64,000 nt of DNA from Sphingomonas echinoides (lineage in GTDB: Bacteria; Pseudomonadota; Alphaproteobacteria; Sphingomonadales; Sphingomonadaceae), in contig NZ_JAPYKK010000004.1 in NCBI RefSeq assembly GCF_029623395.1, positions 106,150-170,149 on the forward strand. The letters run 5' to 3'. Of the stretch, positions 24,662 through 33,844 are shown piece by piece. Position 1 is the first letter of the stretch. Each line of letters starts with the position of its first letter. The translations under genes were made by a program, and so were the position numbers. The notes under the pieces were generated by a model, which saw only the letters and a list, made by a program, of their open reading frames with translations, was not told the origin of the DNA and did no database searches.

Positions 24662-25864
24662 TCAGGCTGGCACCGCCGACCTTGGCCGCGCGATCCAGGC
24701 CCCCATCGAAACCGCAAGCGCGCCCCCCAACAGGCCCATGAAGAGCAGAGCTTGATTATTTCCGCCAAAAAGGTTCGCCAACGCGATCATCAGCAGCGGC
24801 GTGATAAATTGCGCCAAATAGAATGCGCTGAGCCACATGCCCGTGCCACGTCCGCGATTCTCGTCGCTTAGCGTGCTCATCGCCGCGGTCAGCAGAGTCG
24901 GGAGCAGGATGCCGCCGCCAAAACAGGTGACGATCGATGCCGCAACCACCACCGCCGGGGTGTGCGACAGCCCGATTATGGCGTAGCCGATCGCGGCGCT
25001 GCCGAACCCCGCCATCAGCATGCGTGGCGTGCCGATTTTGGCGTAGCGCTTGAACAGGAGCGAACCCAGCGCGATCGCCACCCCGTCGGTAGCGCCGATC
25101 AGCCCGATTTTGGATGGCGCGGATACGCCCACGCCTTCCAAGATCTGGCCGAGGCCGAGTTGGACGGCGTAGAACAACAGACCGGCAAGGACGGTAAGTC
25201 CGAGCAGCGATGCAAAGCTGCGTGTCATCGGGAAGCCCGCGGCCTTGGCGACGTGACGACGGAGCGGTTCGAACAGGATCAGCGCGCACGCCAATGCGAC
25301 GGGAAGCGCGATGAAGTAGAGGCAGAATGGGCCGCGCGGCCCGAGCAGCTGGCCCATCAGTCCGCCCAGCGCCACTGCCACGATCGCACACAAGCTGCTG
25401 CACAAGACTTGGATCGCGTACCAACGTCGGCGTGCCTCCCCTTCGTAATAATCACCCAGCAGCGTGAAGGCGAGCGTCATTACCGTTGCTTCGAACACGC
25501 CGACACCGAAGCGCGTGACCAGCAGCGCGGTAATGCTGTGCAGGAACAACGGCGCCACGCCACAGACGCCATACAGCGCCAAAGCGCCGACGAGCAGACG
25601 TTTCCGCCCGATACGATCCGCCAACCATCCGGCGGCTGGCGAGAACAGGGCAATACACAGGGCCGGCAGTGTCAACGCAACCGGCACTAGATACAGCGCT
25701 CCCGGCGTCGCCGCGAATTCCCGGGTCAACGCCGGTAGCACCGGGACCAGCGAGAGAATCGCCAGCACCGGCATCAGGCTGGCAGCGATCAGCACTACGG
25801 CGTGGCGTGCACCTCCACCCGTTGCTGAACGTTGCGGGCGCGCGGTGTTGGCGTACTCAACCAT
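24662..25864 (-). CDS. MFS transporter
   Basis: A 400-aa carrier with about twelve transmembrane helices. Motif A is GWLADRIGRKRLLVGALALYG (residues about 80-100) and a second-half signature is SDENRGRGTGMWLSAF. It resembles DHA1-type importers/exporters found in aromatic clusters. It lies downstream of the AraC gene on the same strand, with a 353-base gap that holds a perfect 10-bp inverted repeat. Direction and substrate are unknown; aromatic-acid uptake is a fair guess. Confidence 0.82.
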   Translation of the reverse strand: MVEYANTARPQRSATGGGARHAVVLIAASLMPVLAILSLVPVLPALTREFAATPGALYLVPVALTLPALCIALFSPAAGWLADRIGRKRLLVGALALYGVCGVAPLFLHSITALLVTRFGVGVFEATVMTLAFTLLGDYYEGEARRRWYAIQVLCSSLCAIVAVALGGLMGQLLGPRGPFCLYFIALPVALACALILFEPLRRHVAKAAGFPMTRSFASLLGLTVLAGLLFYAVQLGLGQILEGVGVSAPSKIGLIGATDGVAIALGSLLFKRYAKIGTPRMLMAGFGSAAIGYAIIGLSHTPAVVVAASIVTCFGGGILLPTLLTAAMSTLSDENRGRGTGMWLSAFYLAQFITPLLMIALANLFGGNNQALLFMGLLGGALAVSMGAWIARPRSAVPA

Positions 25865-26217
25865 GGCCGAAATCCATTTTTAGGTTGGCCCGCTCAGGCG
25901 GGCGTTGCGTTGGCGCGTTCGGCACCGACGAGATCGAGTGCCACGGTCTTCTCTTCCGGCTATCCACCATGCGCCGCCGCCCGAGTTCGAACCGGATCGC
26001 GCACGTTATCGACGTCATATCCCACGCTCGCCTTTTCGGGATCGAGCAGGAAGACATGAACGTCTCCCCTTCGGGTAAGAGCTAACCAGCGCCACACGGT
26101 CATGCAATTTGGGAGGCACCTGTCTTCCCAAATTGTGAGATGTTCCTAAAAGGCGCGCGCTTGGCGAATGGAACTTCGTCAGCCGCGCACATTGTTGTTT
26201 AACGCGAATCAATCCCT
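25865..26217. other. Gap between MFS and AraC genes
   Basis: No gene is supported in these 353 bases. The only clear structure is the inverted repeat at 26105-26135. Confidence 0.5.
26105..26135. repeat. Perfect 10-bp inverted repeat
   Basis: CAATTTGGGA (26105-26114) and TCCCAAATTG (26126-26135) are exact reverse complements with an 11-base spacer. It lies downstream of the AraC stop and upstream of the MFS gene. No T-run follows, so an operator is as likely as a terminator. Confidence 0.55.
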
Positions 26218-27252
26218 TCACGTAGCGGGGGAGTCGTCCTCGTCCTTACCGCGACGACGAAAAGTGCCAGGCGTTCTGCCGGTCCAGCGGTGGAATGCGC
26301 GCGAAAAAGCCGCTTCCGATCCGTATCCCGTGTCGATCGCGATCTGCGCAAGCGGGATTGCGGTCTGTTCCAACATCTCGGTCGCACGCATCATCCGCAC
26401 CGATGTTACAAACCCGTTCGGCGTCTGGCCGGTGACGCGCGTGAAGCGCGAAATGAACGCCGAACGTGACATACAGGCGCGCTCCGCCAGCGTCGCGATG
26501 CTCCAATCCTGCGCGGGATCTTCGTAAATGGCGTGCAGGATGCGCGAAATCAGCGGGTCATTGAGCCCGCGTTTCACATCGATCCCGCTAAACGCGTGGT
26601 CGAAATGGTCCTTGATGCAAGCCGCCAACACGCCTTCTGCAAGCCGGGTCGCGATCGAATGGCCCATGAACCCTTGGCGTCCGAGTTCTCCGATTTGCGT
26701 CGTAATGTCCTGCACGAACGGAGTCCTGCGTCCGATGAAGCCCGGAAGGCGCAACAAGCGCGGCAGATTGCGCAACACAGCCGATGGAAAGCGGCGATCC
26801 AGATACATGCGCAGCGTCAGCAGCTGCGCGGAACGTCCGTCCCCGCCATGCCGCGTCCATGTCGTAAACAGACTGGCCAGGAAAGCATCGGGCGAGTCGG
26901 CTTCGTCCATCTGTGCGAGCATCACGTCGGTGAGCGCGACGGGTTCCGTCGTGACGCTGTCCGCCATCGTGTATGCCAGCGGCGGTACGGCCAGTAGCGC
27001 ATCGCCTTCGTTCAGGCGGACCGGATCCTTCTTGTCATCGAGATAAGCGAGACAGTGGCCGCTCATGATCAAATGTAGCGTGACAGAATCGTCCTGTCGC
27101 GGGCACGCCAGGCCCCAGGGTTCCGTCATGATCGACGGCACCTGCAGCACGCCGGTCAACCGGATCATGCGCAACAGATCGTCGATCGGCATCTCCGGTC
27201 GGTAATTCGTCGGGTTCTCAGCGAACCGGTTCTTTGTTAGCGCCATCGGCAT
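26218..27252 (-). CDS. AraC family regulator with cupin-type sensor domain
   Basis: A 344-aa protein. The N-terminal half (about 20-200) is a cupin_6-like ligand domain (GHCLAYLDDKKDPVRLNEGDA). The last 100 residues hold the two AraC HTH motifs: DWSIATLAERACMSRSAFIS with RFTRVTG, and PLAQIAIDTGYGSEAAFSRA with FHRWTG. It is divergent from the biphenyl-type dioxygenase operon, 236 bases apart, and probably activates it. A start six bases inside, at the second Met, is also possible. Confidence 0.88.
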   Translation of the reverse strand: MPMALTKNRFAENPTNYRPEMPIDDLLRMIRLTGVLQVPSIMTEPWGLACPRQDDSVTLHLIMSGHCLAYLDDKKDPVRLNEGDALLAVPPLAYTMADSVTTEPVALTDVMLAQMDEADSPDAFLASLFTTWTRHGGDGRSAQLLTLRMYLDRRFPSAVLRNLPRLLRLPGFIGRRTPFVQDITTQIGELGRQGFMGHSIATRLAEGVLAACIKDHFDHAFSGIDVKRGLNDPLISRILHAIYEDPAQDWSIATLAERACMSRSAFISRFTRVTGQTPNGFVTSVRMMRATEMLEQTAIPLAQIAIDTGYGSEAAFSRAFHRWTGRTPGTFRRRGKDEDDSPAT

Positions 27253-27430
27253 AACTGCGTAACTCTGTTTCAGTTGTGACGGCTCCGCAGCACGATCGCA
27301 CCAAAACGCTCGGTAAAAAAGAGCAAACGAACGATCAATGACGAAGACCCTGGATCAGCATAGGCTACCTGGGTTGGCCGATCATCGCGCCAAAAGATGC
27401 CGCAGGCAGACCGGAACACCGCCCAAGCGA

Positions 27431-27442
27431 GCAAGCGCTTGC
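27431..27442. promoter_or_regulatory. 12-bp perfect palindrome upstream of dioxygenase operon
   Basis: GCAAGCGCTTGC lies 46 bases before the Rieske alpha start, in the divergent AraC/dioxygenase gap. It may be a regulator site; no confident -10/-35 pair was found. Confidence 0.35.
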
Positions 27443-27488
27443 GGCGATAGAATTCTGCCGCGTTCGAACATCAGTCGGGAGAGATAGG

Positions 27489-28838
27489 ATGGATCGCGAG
27501 AAGGTTAGTGGACGATCAATCGATCTTGAGGAAAAGATCCGAAACCTCGTCCAGCCGGATGCCGGCGTAATCCACGCCTCGGTCTACTCGGATCCCGAAA
27601 TCTATCAGCTCGAGCTCGAACGAATCTTCGCGCGGAGCTGGATCATGCTTTGCCCGGACTCGCAGATTCCGAACAGCGGCGACTATTTCGTCGCTTATAT
27701 GGGCGAAGATCCCGTAATCGTCGTCCGCCAGGCGGACGGCACGATCGCGGCCTTTCTCAACCAGTGCCGCCACCGCGGCGCCACGCTGTGTCGCGGGGAA
27801 TCCGGCAACACCCGCAATTTCACCTGCACCTATCATGGTTGGACGTACGACACGGCCGGCACCCTCACCAACGTTCCACGGGAAGAATTCTCGTACAAGG
27901 AACCGCTCGATCGCAAGAAATGGAGCGCGCGCCGTGTGCCGCAGGTCGAGGTCCATCACGGGCTTGTCTTTGGCAACTGGGACGAAAACGCGCCGGACTT
28001 CCGCACCTCGCTTGGTGACGCTGCGCTGTATTTCGACCTTAACTTCGGTCGAACCGAAGGCGGCATGGCAGCGTATGGCGGTGTGTATAAATGGCGGGTG
28101 CAGTGCAATTGGAAGCTGGGCGCCGAACAGCTGACCAGCGACAATTTTCACTTCATGACCTCTCACTCGTCCGCGATCACAGCCCTGATCGAAGGCGAAG
28201 CCCCGCCCTTCGATGGGGAGCCAGGCCGTATTTTCACCAGCGTCGAGGGGCATGGCGGCGGTTTCCTAGCGGGCCAGGAGGCGTTCGTTGCGCAGTTGAT
28301 GACGACAACCGGTCAGATCGGTGCGGACTATATCACCCAGATCGAACAGCCCGGCGTCGCCGCCAAATTCGGTCAACAATGGGCCGATTTCTACCCGGTC
28401 TACTGCAACTTCTTCCCGACTTTCGGCTATCTGCACGCCAATCGCCGCATCAATGTGTGGATTCCGCGCGGCCCCAACGAGATGGAGATCTGGGCCTGGG
28501 TTCTGTACGATCGCAACTCGCCCGAGGAAGTCGTCGAACTGCGCAGCAAAGTGACGGCGATGACGTTCGGTCCCGCTGGCATCTTCGAGCAGGACGATAG
28601 CGCCAACTGGGTGGATATCCAGCGGCCGCTGAGCGGGGCGATCGCGCGCACGTCCGAACTGAACATGCAGATGGGCGGCTATCAGTCGTACGACGACTGG
28701 CCGGGTCTCACCGGCCCGGATTTGACGGAAGTATCGGCCCGCAACTTCTACGCCCGCTGGCTGGAGTTGGTGACGAAGCCGAACGAAGCGCTGGAAGCCG
28801 GCGCCACAAAGCAGGAGGTTCTCGCAAATGTCCGCTGA
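27489..28838 (+). CDS. Aromatic-ring-hydroxylating dioxygenase, alpha subunit
   Basis: A 449-aa terminal oxygenase large subunit of the biphenyl/naphthalene class. The Rieske ligands are Cys93, His95, Cys113 and His116 (CRHRG...CTYHGW). The catalytic iron ligands are Asp218, His221 and His226 (DNFHFMTSH), with the third ligand Asp369 or 370 in FEQDDSANW. With the beta subunit it would form an alpha3beta3 enzyme adding O2 to an aromatic ring to give a cis-dihydrodiol. Start supported by GGGAGA. It heads an operon with matching ferredoxin, reductase, diol dehydrogenase, extradiol dioxygenase and hydrolase genes. Confidence 0.92.
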   Translation: MDREKVSGRSIDLEEKIRNLVQPDAGVIHASVYSDPEIYQLELERIFARSWIMLCPDSQIPNSGDYFVAYMGEDPVIVVRQADGTIAAFLNQCRHRGATLCRGESGNTRNFTCTYHGWTYDTAGTLTNVPREEFSYKEPLDRKKWSARRVPQVEVHHGLVFGNWDENAPDFRTSLGDAALYFDLNFGRTEGGMAAYGGVYKWRVQCNWKLGAEQLTSDNFHFMTSHSSAITALIEGEAPPFDGEPGRIFTSVEGHGGGFLAGQEAFVAQLMTTTGQIGADYITQIEQPGVAAKFGQQWADFYPVYCNFFPTFGYLHANRRINVWIPRGPNEMEIWAWVLYDRNSPEEVVELRSKVTAMTFGPAGIFEQDDSANWVDIQRPLSGAIARTSELNMQMGGYQSYDDWPGLTGPDLTEVSARNFYARWLELVTKPNEALEAGATKQEVLANVR

Positions 28839-29382
28839 AGCCGCCGTAGCGCTGGATGCGCCGATCGACATCGAAAGTGATCCGCTGCGCCTGCAATGGG
28901 AAATCGAGCAGTTCTATTATCACGAAGCCTGCATTCTGGATGATCGCCAGTATAACGACTGGCTCGACCTGATGGCGGAAGACATCGTGTATCAGATGCC
29001 GCTGCGGATCGATCGTACCCGGCGCGACGAACGTCGCTTCAAGTCGGGCGACGAGATCATGATCTTCGACGACAACAAGAAGCGGATGGCAACGCGGGTA
29101 AAGCGCCTGCTGTCCGGCACCGCTTGGTCCGATGACCCCCGCGCCCGCGCGCGGCACATGATTTCCAACGTCCAGATCGCCGCCGGCGACCAGCCGGACG
29201 AGATCAAGGTGACGTCGGCGTTCCTCGTCTACATCTCACGGATGGATGAACCGCCGTCGCTGTTCTCCGGCCGGCGCAATGATGTGCTGCGGCTCACGGG
29301 GGATGGCTGGCGGATCGCCGGACGGTTGGTGACGGGGGACCAGTCGGTCATCGCGTCCAACAACCTCGTGCTGTTCTTTTGA
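28828..29382 (+). CDS. Aromatic-ring-hydroxylating dioxygenase, beta subunit
   Basis: A 184-aa small subunit of the NTF2-like fold (LQWEIEQFYYHEACILDDRQ, then YNDWLDLMAEDIVYQMP), with the family ending TGDQSVIASNNLVLFF. It overlaps the alpha gene by 11 bases. The beta subunit is structural and can affect substrate range. Confidence 0.92.
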   Translation: MSAEAAVALDAPIDIESDPLRLQWEIEQFYYHEACILDDRQYNDWLDLMAEDIVYQMPLRIDRTRRDERRFKSGDEIMIFDDNKKRMATRVKRLLSGTAWSDDPRARARHMISNVQIAAGDQPDEIKVTSAFLVYISRMDEPPSLFSGRRNDVLRLTGDGWRIAGRLVTGDQSVIASNNLVLFF

Positions 29383-29404
29383 TCGCGGTGCGGACGTGAT
29401 CGAC

Positions 29405-29728
29405 ATGCAGTGGCTGGAAGTTACCGGGGGCGATGATCTCGCGATCGACGATGTGATGCGCATCGAATCTGCAGCGGGTCCGATCGCCGTGTATCGGCTG
29501 GAGGACGGGTATTTTGCGACGCAGGACATCTGCACCCATGCAGTGGCTTCGTTGGCGGAAGGGTTTGTTGAAGACGGGCGGATCGAATGCCCGCTGCATG
29601 CGGGCACCTTCTGCATCCGCACCGGCAAGGCGCGCACCCTGCCCGCGACCATTCCGCTCACGACCTATCCCGTGCGCGTCGACGACGGTCGCATCCTGGT
29701 CGGTGTGCCCGATGGGACAGACACATGA
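29405..29728 (+). CDS. Rieske-type ferredoxin of the dioxygenase system
   Basis: A 107-aa (from ATG 29405) soluble [2Fe-2S] protein. The ligands lie in CTHAVA and CPLHAG, 17 residues apart. A GTG at 29396 would add three residues; neither start has a clear ribosome site, and the ATG fits the family N-terminus better. It passes electrons from the reductase to the oxygenase. Its stop overlaps the reductase start (ATGA). Confidence 0.9.
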   Translation: MQWLEVTGGDDLAIDDVMRIESAAGPIAVYRLEDGYFATQDICTHAVASLAEGFVEDGRIECPLHAGTFCIRTGKARTLPATIPLTTYPVRVDDGRILVGVPDGTDT

Positions 29729-30954
29729 TCGGCACCATTGTCATCATCGGGGCCAGTGCGGCCGGCGTGGCGGCCGCCATGACTTTGCGAGATGAAGGGC
29801 ATATCGGCGACATCGTCCTGATCGGTGCGGAAGAACAGCTGCCCTATGATCGGCCGGCGGTGTCGAAGGAACTGCTGCTGGCTGGGACGGTCCCGCCGAT
29901 CCTGACGGCGGATCGCTATGCCGAGCTTCGGATCGATCTGCGTCTCGGCGTTACGGTGACCGCAATCGATCTGACCGGCGGGCGCGTGCTGCTCGGCGAA
30001 GACGAGTCCATCACGTTCGACCGGCTCCTGGTGGCAACCGGCGGCAAGCCCCGACATCTGCCCGTGCCGGGCGCAGAATTGGACGGGCTGCATTATGTCC
30101 GCAACGCGCGCGATGGCCTGGCCATCCATACCGGACTACGGCCCGGCATGCGCGTTGCGGTGATCGGTGGCGGATTGATCGGCGCGGAAGTGGCGGCGAG
30201 CGCTGCTCAGGCGGGGTGCGAAGTCGACTGGATCGAGGCGGAAGATCGCTGCCTTGCACGCGTCCTGCCGGCACCCCTGGCCGACGCGATGATGGCGGTG
30301 CACCGCGGCCATGGTGTCCGCATCCACAGCAACGCAGCCGTGGTCCGCCTGCATGGCGATACTGCGGTCGAAGCGGTGGAGTTGCACGACGGCCGCCAGA
30401 TCGCGGTGGACATCGTGGTCGTCGGGATCGGCATCGTGCCGGAAACCGCGCTTGCGGAAGCCGCCGGACTGGCCGTCGACAACGGCATTCTGGTCGATCC
30501 GTTTTGCGCCACGTCGGTGCCGGGGGTCTATGCTGCCGGCGACGTGGCGCGGCATCAGTCGCGCTATATGCCAGTCGCTGGTCGGCTGGAGCATTGGCGT
30601 AACGCCCAGCAACAGGGCGCCGCAGCAGCCCGCGCGATGCTTGGCCGTGGCGAGCCCTATCACGAGCTCCCGTGGTTCTGGACGGATCAATATACGCATC
30701 ACCTCGAAGGCTGCGGCCTTGCGCGCCCGGGCGACGAAGCGGTGCTGCGTGGCGATCCGGCTTCGGGAAGCGCCACCGTGTTCCACCTCCGCGACGGCGC
30801 GCTGGTCGCTGCCGTTACGCTCAACCGCGCGAACGATGTTCGCGGCGCCATGAGGCTTATCGAACGCGGCGTAACGCCATCGCACGACGTGCTGAGCGAC
30901 CCCACGCAGGATCTGCATAAACTAGGTAAGGAACGTGTTCGTGGCGCAGCTTGA
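29725..30954 (+). CDS. Ferredoxin reductase (FAD, NADH-dependent)
   Basis: A 409-aa flavoprotein of the BphA4 type. The FAD motif is IIGASAAGVAAA (residues 7-18), the NAD motif is VAVIGGGLIGAEVAASAAQ near residue 150, and the second FAD segment is GVYAAGDVARH near 270. A C-terminal reductase domain follows (ELPWFWTDQYTHHLEGCG). It supplies electrons to the Rieske ferredoxin, perhaps also to the one-subunit oxygenase at 22820. Its end overlaps the SDR gene by 20 bases. Confidence 0.9.
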   Translation: MIGTIVIIGASAAGVAAAMTLRDEGHIGDIVLIGAEEQLPYDRPAVSKELLLAGTVPPILTADRYAELRIDLRLGVTVTAIDLTGGRVLLGEDESITFDRLLVATGGKPRHLPVPGAELDGLHYVRNARDGLAIHTGLRPGMRVAVIGGGLIGAEVAASAAQAGCEVDWIEAEDRCLARVLPAPLADAMMAVHRGHGVRIHSNAAVVRLHGDTAVEAVELHDGRQIAVDIVVVGIGIVPETALAEAAGLAVDNGILVDPFCATSVPGVYAAGDVARHQSRYMPVAGRLEHWRNAQQQGAAAARAMLGRGEPYHELPWFWTDQYTHHLEGCGLARPGDEAVLRGDPASGSATVFHLRDGALVAAVTLNRANDVRGAMRLIERGVTPSHDVLSDPTQDLHKLGKERVRGAA

Positions 30955-31762
30955 CGGTCAATCTGTCCTCATCACCGGCGGTGCCTCGGGCCTCGGCCGC
31001 GCGATCGCCGCGCGTTTCCTCGAGGAAGGCGCATCGGTGACCCTCCTCGATATGAACGCAGAAGCGCTTAACGCGCTGGCAGGCGATCGGGTTGCGACGA
31101 TCACCGGCGACGTGCGCAGCCTGGCGGCAAACCAGGCGGCGGTGGACCTTGCCTGCGAACGCTTCGGTAAGCTCGACTGCCTGATCGCGAACGCCGGCAT
31201 CTGGGATTATAATGCCGCGCTGGTCGATATCGCCGATGACGTGCTCGAACAGGCGTTCGATGAGCTCTTCGCGATCAACACCAAGGGCTATTTCTTCGCG
31301 CTGAAGGCCGCCATCCCGGCATTGGTGCGCAGCCGCGGCAGCGTCGTCATGACGCTGAGCAACGCCGCTTTCTATCCCGGCGGCGGTGGGACCATCTACA
31401 CTGCAACCAAACACGCCAATCTCTGTCTGATGCGCCAGGCGGCGCACGAACTGGCGCCATTTGTCCGCGTCAATGCAGTCGCCCCGGGCGCCATCTCTAC
31501 CAACCTGCGCGGCCCCGCCGCGCTGGGCCAGTCGGACAAGTCCATCGACGCATTCCCGCTGGCGGATTGGCTGGAGGTCGGCGTGCCACTCGCCCGACTT
31601 CCCGACGTCAGCGAATATGTCGGCCCCTATTTGCTGCTCGCCTCGCGTCGCGATGGCGCCGCAGCGACAGGGACGGTCATTCATGTCGACGGCGGAATCG
31701 GCGTGCGAGGCCTCGCCGCCGTCGCGGGGGGTCATGGCTTGGCGAAGCGGTTCGATCCCTGA
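30935..31762 (+). CDS. cis-dihydrodiol dehydrogenase (BphB-like SDR)
   Basis: A 275-aa SDR with cofactor motif TGGASGLG (residues 14-21), NAG (86-88) and the catalytic residues Ser142, Tyr155 and Lys159 (YTATK), the same numbers as in known BphB enzymes when the GTG at 30935 is used. AAGGA lies just upstream; a second GTG at 30941 is also possible. It would re-aromatise the cis-dihydrodiol to a catechol with NAD. Confidence 0.88.
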   Translation: MFVAQLDGQSVLITGGASGLGRAIAARFLEEGASVTLLDMNAEALNALAGDRVATITGDVRSLAANQAAVDLACERFGKLDCLIANAGIWDYNAALVDIADDVLEQAFDELFAINTKGYFFALKAAIPALVRSRGSVVMTLSNAAFYPGGGGTIYTATKHANLCLMRQAAHELAPFVRVNAVAPGAISTNLRGPAALGQSDKSIDAFPLADWLEVGVPLARLPDVSEYVGPYLLLASRRDGAAATGTVIHVDGGIGVRGLAAVAGGHGLAKRFDP

Positions 31763-31805
31763 GTTCCGCCAACACCCCATTCCCCTCGATCACAGGAGAG
31801 CACCA

Positions 31806-32693
31806 TTGTCACAGATCCGCACCCTAGGTTACCTGGCGTTCGAAACCGTCAAATTTGATGAATGGAAGCATTTCGCGACGGAGATCCTCGGTCTCCAGAT
31901 CGGCGAAGAGCTGGCCGATGGCACGCTGGTACTGCGCAACGACAGCTATCAGGCCCGCATCTTTCTCAAGCCGGGGCCGAGCGAAGACATTCTCTACGCC
32001 GGCTGGGAAACCACCAAGCTCGAGGATCTTCAGTCGCTGCGTGAAAGCCTGCAGGCGTCGGGCGTCGCCGTCACCGACGGCACGCCTGAAGAAGCCAAGG
32101 AGCGGCGCGTCCTGTCGTTCTTCCATTTCAAGGATGCCGACGGCAACCGCGTCGAGGCCTTTTACGGTGCGACAGAAGTTCGGCACGATCCGTTCCAGTC
32201 GCCCAAAAGCGTCGGCTTCCTGACCGGTGAGCAGGGCCTTGGCCATATCGTGCTGGGGACCGACGACTATGACGCTCAGGTCAAGTTCTACCAGAAGACG
32301 CTGGACTTCAAGATCAGCGATTATAACGATCTGGCCCTGCCGGATCGCATCGCACACCTAACCTTCTTCCACGTCAACAGCCGCCACCATTCGCTGGCCC
32401 TCGGCAACTGGCCCCTGCCGCGCCGCTTCAACCATTTGATGCTTGAGGTGACCACGCTCGACGCAGTCGGCTTTGCCCTGGATCGTGCAAAGAAGGCGGG
32501 CGCGCATATCCTGATGGATCTGGGTCGTCACTCCAACGACAACGTCGTTTCCTTCTACGTGCTCACACCGTCAGGATGGGCGATCGAGTTCGGCTGGGGC
32601 AGCCTCAGCGTGGACGATGAGACGTGGCACGTCACGCACCACACGGAACCGAGCGTCTGGGGTCACAAGTTCAATCCGCCCGCGCGCCATTGA
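31806..32693 (+). CDS. Extradiol dioxygenase (2,3-dihydroxybiphenyl 1,2-dioxygenase-like)
   Basis: A 295-aa two-module type I extradiol dioxygenase. Fe(II) ligands are His147, His210 and Glu261; His195, His242 and Tyr251 also match the BphC active site. A TTG start follows GGAGAG and gives the family length. It would open the catechol ring next to the diol (meta cleavage), making a yellow dienoate for the hydrolase encoded next. Confidence 0.9.
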   Translation: MSQIRTLGYLAFETVKFDEWKHFATEILGLQIGEELADGTLVLRNDSYQARIFLKPGPSEDILYAGWETTKLEDLQSLRESLQASGVAVTDGTPEEAKERRVLSFFHFKDADGNRVEAFYGATEVRHDPFQSPKSVGFLTGEQGLGHIVLGTDDYDAQVKFYQKTLDFKISDYNDLALPDRIAHLTFFHVNSRHHSLALGNWPLPRRFNHLMLEVTTLDAVGFALDRAKKAGAHILMDLGRHSNDNVVSFYVLTPSGWAIEFGWGSLSVDDETWHVTHHTEPSVWGHKFNPPARH

Positions 32694-32729
32694 TCCGCCC
32701 CCTACCCCTTTCGACGAAAAGAGAACACC

Positions 32730-33569
32730 ATGACGGTCTCAACCCATACGGCTGAAAGCACGTCCCGCACGATCGAGGTGCAGGGCACCACGATGCACTA
32801 TCACGAAGCGGGATCGGGCCCGGTGCTGGTTCTACTGCACGGCACCGCGCCCGGCGCTTCAGCATGGGGCAATTTCGGTTCCAATCTGCCTGTTTATGCG
32901 GAGAAATATCGCGTCCTGGCGATCGACCTGCCGCATTGTGGCAAATCCGGCAAACCGGCCAACGGTTATATGGACGTCGCCTGGTACGCGACCGTCATCA
33001 TCGACATGCTCGACGCGATGGGGATTCCATCCGCGCATTTCCTCGGCAATTCCGTGGGCGGCAGCGTCTCCATCGAAGTCGCGCTGGCGCGGCCGGAAAT
33101 CGTCGATCGCCTGATCTTGATGGGAACGGCGGGATCGCTGCCAATGTTCTCGCCGCTTCCGACCGAAGGCGCGCGGAACATGACGGAGTTTTACAAGGAC
33201 GAACCAACCAAGGAAAAACTGGAACGCATCCTGCGCGGCATGGTGTTCGACCAGGACCGGATCACGCCGGAAATGGTCGAACGCCGCTTCGAGGCTTCCG
33301 TCGCACGCGAACTGCTGGTGCATTCGAAGCCGAACCTGGATTGGATGCGGACGTTGTGGCGCCGTGCCGGCGACATCCCCCACAAGACGCTGCTTATCTA
33401 CGGCCGCGACGACCGGGTAGTACCGTGGGATACGGCGTTAATCCTGTTGCGTCTTATGCCGAACGCGGATCTGCACGTCTTTTCGCAATGCGGGCATTGG
33501 GCGCAGGTCGAGCGCGCTGACGAGTTTAACCGACTGGTTGAAACCTTCCTGTCCGACGAGACCGCCTGA
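32730..33569 (+). CDS. Meta-cleavage-product C-C hydrolase (BphD-like)
   Basis: A 279-aa alpha/beta hydrolase with catalytic Ser108 (LGNSVGG), Asp228 (YGRDDRVVP) and His256 (CGHWAQVE), and the LLHGTAPGASAW oxyanion segment typical of this class. It would split the ring-cleavage product into a carboxylic acid and 2-hydroxypenta-2,4-dienoate or a substituted form. It is last in the operon and is followed by a hairpin terminator. Confidence 0.9.
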   Translation: MTVSTHTAESTSRTIEVQGTTMHYHEAGSGPVLVLLHGTAPGASAWGNFGSNLPVYAEKYRVLAIDLPHCGKSGKPANGYMDVAWYATVIIDMLDAMGIPSAHFLGNSVGGSVSIEVALARPEIVDRLILMGTAGSLPMFSPLPTEGARNMTEFYKDEPTKEKLERILRGMVFDQDRITPEMVERRFEASVARELLVHSKPNLDWMRTLWRRAGDIPHKTLLIYGRDDRVVPWDTALILLRLMPNADLHVFSQCGHWAQVERADEFNRLVETFLSDETA

Positions 33570-33596
33570 CCGGACCAAGTCTCGCCTGCCTCGCAG

Positions 33597-33630
33597 AGCC
33601 CTATGCCCCCCAAGGCTGGCATAGGGCTTT
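33597..33630 (+). terminator. Hairpin terminator after the biphenyl-type operon
   Basis: AGCCCTATGCC (33597-33607) pairs perfectly with GGCATAGGGCT (33618-33628) around a 10-base loop, ending in a short TTT. The 11-bp stem is strong although the T-run is short. It separates the SIR2 gene from the operon. Confidence 0.65.
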
Positions 33631-33844
33631 GCCGCACTGTCGCCGCGCACATGACTTCTACGAAATGGGAAGCCTTCGTGATCCTTATGACCGAGCTGAT
33701 CCTTGCCGCCCGGGCCGATGCGGTGACATCTACCTCTTGCCTAAACCCGCCCCTAAACACCCGTCCTACGGGGTTGACGAACCCACAGGATGGTCGGATC
33801 GTGCCGGGCATGTTCAGCCTCGGCTCGTTTTTGATCCGCGCCGC

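Noticed and set aside
24571..24768. Short minus-strand frame ending LVIGPNGLTMGKS after the MFS gene
   Set aside because: Looks gene-like for about 30 residues, but its upper part is a shadow of the MFS gene and no family could be named; perhaps a 3' remnant, not supportable.
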